A stretch of 64,000 bases of DNA, taken from Corinectria fuckeliana (Eukaryota > Ascomycota > Sordariomycetes > Hypocreales > Nectriaceae). The DNA lies in NCBI GenBank assembly GCA_019137255.1, contig WPDH01000004.1, forward strand, positions 434,001 to 498,000. The letters run 5' to 3'. Positions within the stretch are counted from its first letter, which is position 1. Each line of letters opens with the position of its first letter. Shown here in pieces: positions 1 through 9,628 of the stretch. The translations under genes were made by a program, and so were the position numbers. The notes under the pieces are model-generated. The model saw only the letters and a list, made by a program, of their open reading frames with translations, did no database searches and was not told the DNA's origin.

Positions 1-949
1 GACCAACCCATCTTTGCAGAATGATGTGATTCAAGCTGTAGCTCGGATTGGTTGCTTCCAAATGCGGAGGGTACTCCCGATCACCAACCTTGCAACGAGT
101 CCTTCACATTGCTACCATCTACGTACAGTACATGCGGAGTACAGTGCCATGAAATTGAGGCACATCTCCCAATAGAAGCTATTCCCACACCACCACCTCC
201 AGCAGGGCCCGAGCTGTGCAGAGCTGTTCGACCGCTGTTCCCGGAGGCTGTGATGATAAGTCTACCTGCCTGCTCACAGCCTGCAGGGAGAGTGCCCACT
301 GTGATGATAAGTCTACGATGAGAAATCAGGTTTCCGCGCTAAACACATCTGTACACATCGCCGGCGTCGTTAGTCAGCCGTCTTCTGTCGTACCTCGGCA
401 AAGGTGGAGTTTGCGTCGACAATAGCGCCGAGGAGCACGGCGATGTTCCCAAGCGTGGCAAGCGAACCACGCGATTCCGCCACGAACCGTTTCTTTCGTC
501 TTCCAGCTCGAGCCAAGTTTTCGTGGTTGATTATCAATGCTGCTGCATTGGGCCTCGGCATCTATAAGTAGTTCTAAGTACTAGATTAACTGCTTACTCT
601 AGAAGCTAAGCTGTCTGGTTTAGTCTAGATTGGGCCATGTACCTAGTCTACGGCCTCTCGGTTCTCAGTCCACACTCTCTCACCACACTGTGCTTGAGCC
701 TCGTTCCACTGCGTCCGCAGTGCACTGCATTCACTAGCTGGCACGGGCGTCTCGGGTTGTCTCTGTATCCGTATCAACAAGCAATGACGTTATTGTGTTC
801 AGTGGATCGCCATTCCTCGCCTCCCCCGCATGAAACATACTGTCCGTCCCACTTCTCCCAATTCCTGCTTTCCATATAAACTGCGATAGTCCTGTTCTCG
901 GGAAATCAATCTACCACTCTCAACTCGTTTACAGTCGCTCACATTCATC
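1..949. other. 5' intergenic region, no gene seen
   Basis: No convincing coding sequence is visible; open frames are short and lack recognisable motifs. An 18-bp direct repeat occurs at 248-265 and 299-316. The last 100 bases hold the promoter and leader of the oxidoreductase gene at 950. Confidence 0.6.
873..880 (+). promoter_or_regulatory. TATA-like element of the MDR oxidoreductase gene
   Basis: An ATATAAA sequence lies about 70 bp upstream of the ATG at 950, the usual distance for a fungal TATA box. A pyrimidine-rich, CTCAACTC-containing leader follows. The assignment rests on position and sequence only. Confidence 0.45.
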
Positions 950-2048
950 ATGACTGCCAACAAGACGCTCATCTTCAAGAAGATCCCTACCGGCCTGCCG
1001 GTGGCCGGCGAACACCTCACTGTCGAGGACCGACCCATTGATCTCGATCAGGCCCCTCCCCAGGGCGGCCTCGTGGTGGAGGTCATCAACGCCTCCTTCG
1101 ACCCGTATCTGCGCGGCAAGATGCGTGATGCCTCCATCCAGTCATACTCGCCAGCTTTCGACCTGGGGGGCCCCATCACAAGCGGCACCATCAGCAAAGT
1201 CCTAAAGTCCGACGCCTCGGGCTTCAAGGAGGGCGATCTCGTCGTCACCTACGTCCCCATTGCGGAGTACGCCCGCGTACCCAAGGAAGTGCTGGCGATG
1301 ACCAGGAAGATTGAGAACCCCCACAACCTGGACCTCGGTCTGTTCCTGGGAGCCCTGGGAATGCCAGGGCTCACGGCATGGTCCGGACTTCACAAGATCG
1401 GAAAGCCCAAGAAGGGCGAGACCCTCTTCGTCAGCTCCGCGGCGGGTGCCGTTGGCCAGGTCGTCGGACAGGTTGCTAAGCGCGAGGGCCTGACCGTCAT
1501 CGGTTCAGTCGGATCCGACGAGAAGCTCGACTTCATCACCAAGGAGCTGGGCTTCGATGGCGGATTCAACTACAAGAAGGAGAAGCCTAGCGATGCGCTG
1601 CCTCGTCTAGCACCCGATGGAATCGACATCTACTTCGAAAACGTCGGCGGCGACCACCTCGACGCAGCCCTGGCCAACATGAAGGTCAACGGAAGAATCC
1701 CCGTCTGCGGCATGGTAAGTGCTTTATTCCCCGCTGTCCTTGACCTACACTGACGCCGGCCTCGCCTAGATTGATGTCTACAACACGCCCCTCGCAGAGC
1801 AAAAGGGCACCAAGGGCCTGTCTCAGGTTCTTACGAAGCAGCTTACCCTCCAAGGTTTCATAGTTGGAAAGCCCGGCTACGGCCCGGACTACGCCAAGGA
1901 GCACCAGGAAAAGATGCAGAAGTGGCTTGCCGACGGCAGTGTGAAGGCGAAGCTGCATGTAACTGAGGGGATTGACAACGCCGCCGAGGGTCTCATTGGC
2001 GTGCTGACCGGGAACAACTTTGGAAAGGCTGTTCTCAAGATTAGGTAA
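950..2048 (+). CDS. NADP-dependent MDR oxidoreductase (leukotriene B4 12-hydroxydehydrogenase/PTGR-like)
   Basis: Two exons, 950-1714 and 1770-2048, joined across a 55-bp GT-AG intron (gtaagt...cctag), give a 347-aa protein, the normal family length. Residues 1-125 form the GroES-like catalytic half, with the family motif NASFDPYLRGKM. The Rossmann half carries the NADP-binding segment SSAAGAVGQVVGQ near residue 165 and the YFENVGG signature near residue 230. The family is zinc-independent and reduces alpha,beta-unsaturated aldehydes and ketones in the cytosol, so detoxification of reactive alkenals or a step of secondary metabolism is likely. The start is the first in-frame ATG and follows a CATC-type fungal context. 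The gene appears intact; the exact substrate cannot be read from sequence. Confidence 0.9.
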
Positions 2049-2909
2049 GGGATGTCAAGCTTTCCGCTATCAAGGTGGTAGACAGAGAATAAGTCTCTAC
2101 ACATAATAGCTGCCTAGTCCGACGGATCAATAAGGAGTAAAAAGCAACCTTATGCAATATGCAAGATGTCGGTCGTAGAATTTGACGACGTGAACAGCAC
2201 TCCTGTTACAAGTCAGCACCGACGTGTGAATGGCACTACGAAGTCCTGTGTCTTGCTGTGTTCGATCTGGGCCACAGTAAGCACCAACAAATACGGCGAG
2301 ATTGAGTTGCGATGAATCATGTTATTCTAGTATCTTAAATTTAGACTAGCGAAGGCTCTGGAACCTGTGACTGTAGTTTGTGGTCATCAGGTATCCTGTC
2401 ACAATACACTCATGTATAGCCAGAAAGAATGTTATTTCCAGCATCTATATGTTGCAAGGATAAGAACTTGTCGGTGAGCGATCTTGAGAAACGCGGCTGG
2501 AAAAAACTACCTGTCCCCCGTAAGCATGGCCTTTGATTTCGAGACTGTTTGTCTCCTAGTAATTGTGCGCGAGTGCAATGCCGGCATTGCTCCCCTTCTC
2601 GTTCTAAATTAAAAGCAGGGCTGATATACTAGTAAGAGGGCGTTAAGTAAAATAGACTATGAGGGACGGCAAAAATGTAAGGAACCCTACAGTAGGGACC
2701 GGCAAAGGTAGGCTCAAGAAGCGAACGGTTTTTGAATTTCTGCCTCTATAGGATCGCTCTAGACTCTATTAAACTCGCTGCGGCCTGTCCGCTCGTCTCA
2801 TGCTATAGAGGGAGTACCCGACATGGCCTCTATCGCATTACTAATTGCAGCTTTGTAGTTATATCAAAAGAAAAAAAAAGAAAAAAACCCCCGCTTGGAA
2901 ACAAGAAAG
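2049..2909. other. AT-rich intergenic region
   Basis: Only short open frames without motifs. A purine-rich A/AG tract lies at about 2866-2888. No RNA gene or repeat was recognised. Confidence 0.5.
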
Positions 2910-3302
2910 TCACTCGTCTTCCTCTAATACGCCACGAAGTTCCACCCAAAAGCACCTGCAAAAATCCATCGCTGTGACAAGGCTAGGCACTAGCCACACG
3001 ATGATGCCCAGCGCTAAGGTAACCCATTCCAGGGCATAAGCAACTCCCTGATACGATTTCGCATCCGCTTGAAGCGCCATGAAGGCGACAGCAGACCAGA
3101 AGACAATCTCAAGGGACGTGAGGATCAAATCCGCTCCGACGCTTATCCAATTCCGAAAGCACCGGGTGTGCTGGCTCAGGACTTGGCAGATGATGATGAG
3201 GACTGACTTGGCGGCCTGATTTAAGTGCTTGACCTGGCAGTTGATAGTTCCTAGTGTCTGGTTTGCCTCGAAGGCGAAGCGAGTGACTTTCATCGTGGTC
3301 AC
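2910..3302 (-). pseudogene. Possible truncated membrane protein gene (two predicted membrane helices)
   Basis: A 130-codon open stretch encodes two clear hydrophobic segments, ADLILTSLEIVFWSAVAFMA (about residues 55-75) and VTLALGIIVWLVPSLVTAM (about 93-112), followed by an acidic C terminus. The layout resembles the second half of small fungal four-helix (MARVEL-like) proteins. The open stretch begins at GTG, not ATG. The sequence upstream contains a second, overlapping hydrophobic-looking frame that ends in a stop, so the first half seems lost or frameshifted. I cannot name the family with certainty; it could be the last exon of an unrecognised gene. Confidence 0.35.
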
Positions 3303-5868
3303 GATGCTACTTCGGGCGTGTGATAGATGGCGTTTAGGAAGGTGTTGAAGAGGAAGTTGGCTGGGATTATCACGTCGACTCCTGGGAGATGGCTTTTATA
3401 TTTACTGCGCATGAGATATAAGCTTTGCCTGAAAGTCATCAAGGTTATAGAAAGGCCCCCACACAGGTTATAAAGACAGGCCTCGAGGTGCTAGATGAAT
3501 GCTAACCTGCACATTGGGATAATCTACTGGGTTTAGGTATGGTTCAGATATTAATCACTCTCAAATATACCTTGTGGACAGCTTCACCGTGCATGCGGCT
3601 TCAGTAACTGCCACCAGTACCGTCCTACGGGATCTACAGGGCGTCTTCTTACCTCTATGCGGCTTGAAGCTTTAAAGAAGGTGAGACTTGGGCTGGGGAA
3701 ATGCACTTCTTGGTCTAGTTGCTCTAATGCTGGCGCCCGTTATATGGTCACAACATTCGTTTGGTGAGGAGGGGATAAGAAGCAACTCCAATACTAAGAT
3801 GGAGTATCGACACTCGAGGATTTTTAACGAGGATTTTTGATTTGTTTAGTCTCTCTACGGAACAAGTCGTCTATTTAGGTACTGTAAAGGAAGGCGAGCT
3901 ACCTTTTTTTACAACGACTTTCAACGGTGTGCAGTACCAAAATCGACCACCCACGAAAGCCTCGCTGCTTCAACGTTCAAGCCACCCCTTTGTTTGCCGA
4001 TCATAGTCTTCCATCGCTTTACTTTTGTAAGAATAGCTCAAGCTGAGCAGTGGACGGAAAAACGTGCGGATCCCCGAAGCTATCTCCAATGTCTCCTTCT
4101 CAAACTCAGTTCTCCAGAGCCACCATGGCTTCCAACAACAATTTTCAGAAGGAAAGCATAAATCTTTATCATAAATCTCTCAGCGCGGTCTTCATACCTA
4201 CCTTGCCATCACGTCCAAGCACGGAAGTTTTTGGTATTAATTGATGGTCTATTTTTGCATCTTACTTTTATTTCCGACATCTATCATATCATCCTCCGAA
4301 TCGATGCTGACCCATAGAATAGAGTCGCTACAATGGTTAATGCTGGAAACATCGTTTGCTTGTAAATTGGCTCTGATCGAGGTGATCGTAGAAGCGCAAG
4401 AGTTCTTCATTATGATTGCCAACGTGGAGTTTGGCGATCTAAGACTCGAAAATAAATTGGACCTCGTTTTCTCTACCTCGAGACTCTGTGGCCGAAATAT
4501 AATCCTATGAGCTTCGCATCTAACCGGTACCACCGACATTAGAGTGGCAGCTTACGCAGGACAGCCCGTGCATCTGGCGGCGCAAGAACGACACACTCAA
4601 CAGGATTGGAGATTGGAGATATCCCGATGTTTCCGTCATGGTCGGTGTTCTATTCTTATTCTTGCCAACTAGAGAGCTCGTTTCATTTGTCCAGCGAGAT
4701 ACTAACCAGCAAGCTGCCTAGACACTCATCATATCTGCCGAACTTGCGACGGTCCTTTATTTGATTCGAATCTGCCAATACTTGATATATTATTCCAATT
4801 GTACTCTGAGTCTGGGTTCTGTATGGGGGAGTCTCGCTGCGAGATATGGTTGGATGAAGGAACACGGCTGTGCGTAGTTCTAGTTCTTATTGTTGGTGCA
4901 CGGTTTAACACCCCAGCCGCAAATGAGGGCGAACAGCGAAACCATTGAAAAATCTGGTTCAAGCCGGCATTCTACAGGTGTTTGACTTAAACAGAAGTTC
5001 CGACTTAACATTAAGGGTGAGTTGTTCAAGTTTCTCTCTCTGCTTAACGTTAAACTGTACAGGACGACCGCCCCAGACAGCATGAGAGATAGACTGATAT
5101 CCATCTCGATTATCCACCTACCAAGCAACAGGTTGTGCGGGTGGTACGCCAGGTCTTGATACCTGCATCCCCAAAACATGGACCTCTAATCATCTCGCCC
5201 CCTGCAAGAAAGAATAAGCAACTTCTTGTCCAAATCAATATCCTACCGGCCCGGCCCCCCCGAGCAAACCAAGTTGATGCTTCTTCGTGCGGACCGAAAG
5301 TAGGAATGTTATTGTCTGCTTGCCGACACGAGAGCAAAAGAGTCACGCGCCAACGAGGAGACGAATGCCGCGCAGTCGACGACAAGCGGTCGATTTGGAT
5401 CAAGCTCTGGTGGCAAAGGAGACGACGCCGCACGCATGCCTACTGCGAGAGGACCAAGGCAAGGGGCGAGGACCAGCGCATGAGAGCGGCTGCCTGGACC
5501 GCCGCTGGTGATTTCGTGAACATGCTGCAGGGAAGGGTACCTGCAGCTCGTGGAATCCTGGTTCTGTTGTTGGCTGGCGTCATCCAGCAAGTGCTGCGCC
5601 TGAGAGGCGGAAGATGGTTTCGCAATCGAGATCTAGGCAGCCATCGTTGGAGGCATCCATCCCCAAGGATAACGGCGCCGCTAAACACGCTGTGGATACA
5701 TGCGCCGGCGAGGTTGCTTACCTACCTGTCCACCCAGGGCCAACATCGTCTCGTCCTCACGAGAGGCTTGATCTGCCGAATAGTTAACATCTACGACAAA
5801 CGAGATCCGCCGACGATAGCCCCAAGGACTCTATAATATCCCAGAGTCACCCGTCATCCGTCGTCGCG
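3303..5868. other. Gene-poor AT-rich region
   Basis: Many short overlapping frames on both strands, none with a recognisable domain or consistent codon use. The longest, at 5135-5836, is arginine-rich, has equally long antisense frames and looks non-coding. No RNA gene seen. Confidence 0.5.
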
Positions 5869-6241
5869 ATGGAGAATCTCAGAGCGATATTCTTAAAGCC
5901 TGACCCTCAAACACAGGTAGGCCTGCCCTACAGGCTTCGTCACTTTCAGCAGCATCGTATGCCATCATCCTACCTTGCTTATGAAGGCGGGCATCATCGA
6001 GGAGATGGTCAGCGAAGATTTTCCCGACGATAGCCTCGCAGAGTTCGAGGAGGAGACTGTCGAGGAAGAGGTTGACAAGGTGCTAAGGGAAATCCTCAAA
6101 GACCGCATGGCTACTACCGGGAAGCTGTTCACCGCCGTGACCACTCTAGAACCTGTTGCTACGGACCCCCAGGAGGGGGAGGAGGAAGACACCGATATGA
6201 CGATGGACCAGACGCGAAATAGGGTAGAAGCCTTAAGATAG
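5869..6241 (+). pseudogene. VPS24: Internally deleted VPS24 (CHMP3, ESCRT-III subunit) copy
   Basis: The ATG at 5869 opens a 16-codon segment, MENLRAIFLKPDPQTQ, that matches the fungal Vps24 N terminus and ends exactly at a splice donor (CAG|gtaggc at 5917). About 60 bp later the sequence resumes with the Vps24 C-terminal region, LMKAGIIEEMVSEDF, then an acidic stretch, VDKVLREIL, and a terminal MIT-interacting-like segment RNRVEALR before TAG at 6239-6241. The central core of the family, roughly 120-130 residues with the ESCRT-III helices, is missing. No splice choice restores a full protein. It is therefore a partial duplicate; the functional gene should be elsewhere in the genome (inference). 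Confidence 0.7.
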
Positions 6242-6407
6242 GCTCTTTAATCTGTTTTTTATACTTTTATATTTCTCTTCAGCTAGAAAATCAATTTTAA
6301 TTTTGTTCCAGGCTCGTTGCTACTCAATATCAACTCACTCTCTAGCCTTAAGATCACCGTATCCCACAACACCATTAGTACGCAAGTCACCCTGTCCGCA
6401 GAGTCCC

Positions 6408-7586
6408 CTACAGGTTCAGCTCCCTAATAGCCTTGACTTGCCTCTGATCCCACAACGCAAACCCGGCGCCTCTCCACAGCTCTAAAGAAAAATGGCGCGC
6501 GAAATACATATCCTCCTCGTCCGGCACCGACAGCGTCTGGAAGATGAAATCGACAAGAGCGTTTCCGAAACAGTTCACATAGCGCCCATCCAGCGCGTCC
6601 ACCCAGCCGAACGGGGCCAGGTCCACCGCGTCCCCGACAAAGTTGACTGATACTCTGCTGCCATCTTCCTGCTGCTGCTGCTGCTCGCCATCTTGGTCTC
6701 TCGCCGGGTCCGGGAAACTCTCCAAGCGGTGGGTCTGCCAGGCGAAGTCAAGGCAAAGCAGAGAATACCGATTCATATATTGCTTGCACGCGGGCTCGGC
6801 ATCGGAAACCTCTTGGCTTCTCCCGTTTCCCAGCTGCGGTGGTGATAACAGGGTGCTCTCGCACGTACTGCACTAGGTGGTCTACATGCGAGAAAGCATC
6901 GCCAAACTTGGCCTTGCTGATCGGCTGCGCTGCCTCCTCTCCGGCACCTCAGGGCGCTATACACAGCCGCGTGACGAGCCAGTCGGCGTGGTCAATCTGC
7001 TGCAGCTCCCAGGGCTCGAACGCGGCAAAGAGTCCCAGACGCTCGCCCTGGTGTTCGCTAGTGTTACCGATGGCGGCCGTGTCCTGGTCCATCCACCTGG
7101 GTTCTCGGTTCGTCGGCGCCCAGGCGTTGCAGACGATCTGGCGCCGGTAGAAGGCCCGCAACACCTGCAGCCGCTCCGCGCGCGATGGCGGTGCAGTGGC
7201 CAGTTCCACGCCGCTGAACGAGCGAAGCTGCGTCGTGATGTAAGTTCTGGCGAGGAAGTTCATCTTGTGGAGCGTGTGGCAGAGTAGAGTCAGTTCTGCA
7301 AAGCTTGAGACATTCACATCTCCTGGCCTATCGCGGCCGCTACCCAACATGTCCCTGTACACTGCAGCCATGCTAGGAACTTAGCATCCGTCAAAACCGG
7401 TCCCAGCTCGTTCTGCAGGACGCGCCAGATGACACCATGTTTTCGCTCCTGGAAGCGCCGATAAACGTAGCGGGAGGCGATGATCAAATTGCTGAGGGCG
7501 CGCACTGAGTCCATCTCGAATAAAATATTGTCGATGAGCTCAGGCGCCAGAGCGCTGAAGTAGCGAGGGTTTTCTTCATTGGACAT
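6408..7586 (-). pseudogene. Frameshifted F-box-like fungal gene
   Basis: Reading from 7586, the segment SALAPELIDNILFEMDSVRA is a typical F-box-like N terminus and continues to GPVLTDAKFL. The protein then jumps frame at about 7372 (MAAVYRDMLGSG...) and runs to FAAFEPWELQQIDHADWLVT. It changes frame again near 6950 (QPISKAKFGDAFSHVDHLV) and once more near 6780 for the C-terminal part, which includes WVDALDGRYVNCFGNALVDF. All blocks lie in the right order and orientation for one lineage-expanded fungal family. At least three frame changes lack splice signals, so the gene is dead. A glutamine run at about 6667-6690 is a small CAG/CTG repeat. Confidence 0.7.
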
Positions 7587-8099
7587 GTGAGGGGGTTTTC
7601 TGGGGCCGCTTTTGCCTCAAGACTGTATACTGACTGCACTTCGGCTGTTGATGGGGAAAGCTCCGTGGTGATACCGACACAAATCCTATGAAGTCAGGTG
7701 CCGCTTGAGTCAGGTGCGAGACGCAGAGAAGAGAAATCCTTCGTGGATAGAGGCACGAATGAGCCCATAAAGAGATCAGTCATAATAGGTGTGAGCGTTG
7801 CCTAGTCTTAGTTCTTCCTGTTTCATCTAGGAAGTGAAAATTGGCTCACTGGGACTAATAAAGGTATGTTTAGGCAACCGTGGCACACGTGTTCCAGCAG
7901 TGGCATGGTAGTCGGGATATGAACGCTCACACTCTTCGACTATTTGTCTTATAGTGGTGGTCTCGTTGCAGATTACACTAGGGGGCTGAACCTGTTATAG
8001 CCATTGACTATGCTAAGCGATGTCTTTTGCTTGACAATATGGCTCCTAGCTAACAGGCGTGGGCATTATCATGAGCTTTGCGAGCCTGTATTGTAGGGT
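7587..8099. other. Intergenic region, nothing recognised
   Basis: Lies upstream of the F-box relic on its strand. No coding signature, RNA gene or repeat was recognised. Confidence 0.4.
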
Positions 8100-8400
8100 G
8101 TTCACAGTCTCTCACTTGATCATTTGCGCAGAGTGCTAACGGAACTAGGATTTTGCTTCGGTATATTCATTAGCGTGATGCCATCAGTTGTGTCTGGTAT
8201 CTCCCTCGAGAAAAGATTGGTGCCCGCCTCGGCGTCTTCTCAACTTGGAGTGCCATTGGTGTTTTCATGGGTACCCCAATTGATGAAGCCATCATCAAGA
8301 ATGGGACGCCAGGGAAGTATCGGCACATGATTGTATATACTGGGACATATATGACTGTGCCCTATTAGTCGTGGCGAGGCTTCTTTGTGATAGGAGCCTG
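8100..8400 (+). pseudogene. Relic of an MFS monocarboxylate-transporter-like gene
   Basis: In one frame 8150-8190 reads CFGIFISVMPSVV, and in the next frame 8210-8340 reads IGARLGVFSTWSAIGVFMG followed by TPIDEAII. This order and the IGxRLG...IGVxxGxPI pattern match the region around helices 4-5 of fungal monocarboxylate-transporter-like (MCT) major facilitators. The two blocks are joined by a frameshift and nothing else of the roughly 430-aa transporter is recognisable. Confidence 0.5.
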
Positions 8401-9628
8401 CGCACTAAGTGGTGATTCATCGAGATTACTGGTTATCTACGCCGAAGAGGGAAATGGCACTGAGGGTGGGACAGGGAAAATTTGGATGAGTTGGAGTTGG
8501 AGGGTGATGGGGGTAAAGCGGACGAAGGAAGAGTCGACTATTGGTGCGTCGTCTAGAACTTCGTCAATACGGTCGAGGGAGAGTAGCGCAATGCAGAAGC
8601 TGGCAGCTCAAACTAGTTACGCGCTTTGTGGGCGTATATAAGATTGTCGAGAGGAAGCGAAGTAGATATAGTGGTTCAATTATAATGAAATCAGACCCGC
8701 AGTTGACAGCGGCAGCGCGTATTTGATACTGTTGTCACAGGTCATCGCCTTTGGCCGTCTGGTTGACGCCAGTGGTAAAGATCGTGTCGCAACGAAGCCC
8801 ACCAAAGTCGCAGGATTCCGGCTAGCAATATCTATGCAATTTTCGGTGTAGCTTACCGTAGCGAGGCTTCCAGCTGTTATCACCTCCGCCAACAGAAGGA
8901 GAGCTCTTTCTTGGGATGTCACCGCCAGGGGAAGAGAACGGTCGGTCAGCGTCGCACAGCACCAGCTTCTTGGCGGCGGGGAATCTCATCCGGGACACTG
9001 GAACTAGCTCTGTAAAAGGCTTGAGGAGACGGGAATCTTCGATGCTGTTCGTAATTGGGCGTACCCGAGTTCACTATGACAGCTGGCCCAACGATGCCGA
9101 TGCGCGGACGCACCTGGGCGGATATGGAAGTAGCTTGAACCTCCTCGCTAGCCACGCCGCCACGAGGGCAAGATCAGCAGCCGAAGCAAGCTGGAAGTTC
9201 TCAGCTACAAGTATTATCCAACTAATGCGCTGGCCCGCTGCCCCTGACCCCGGTGGCATAGCATCCATGTCTGCCATTCGGCTACCTACCTCATTACCCA
9301 CTGCTGCATCCTTCCGTATCACCTCCCAATCGAGGCAATATTGCTCATGATTCTGTGAGGCAATTGCGTCTTGCCCCTCCCGCAACTGGAAAGTGAGCCG
9401 CTAAGCTGACAAGCTGAATGAACGCCTTTCTAGCCAACTTAGCCCAGACAGCAACCAACACTTAGGTACCTGGGAGGCTGAAAAGACGGCCTAGAACACA
9501 TGGACCCTGTTTCGGGCGTGACATAATGTACTGCGGCATTTTCTTTCTTGGTACTTCGTGTAGACTCCTAACACAAGAATTTCCCACTTCCGTTGGGCAC
9601 ACGATCTGATCTACTAACTGATCATTAG
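8401..9628. other. Decayed intergenic region
   Basis: Frames on the minus strand between 8680 and 9385 look weakly protein-like (for example GIVGPAVIVNSGTPNYE near 9090) but no family could be assigned and frames change repeatedly. They may be further relics. The last part is the upstream region of the HET-domain gene. Confidence 0.35.

Noticed and set aside
5135..5836. 233-codon plus-strand open frame
   Set aside because: No ATG-supported domain, equal-length antisense frames and unbiased codon use; probably random.
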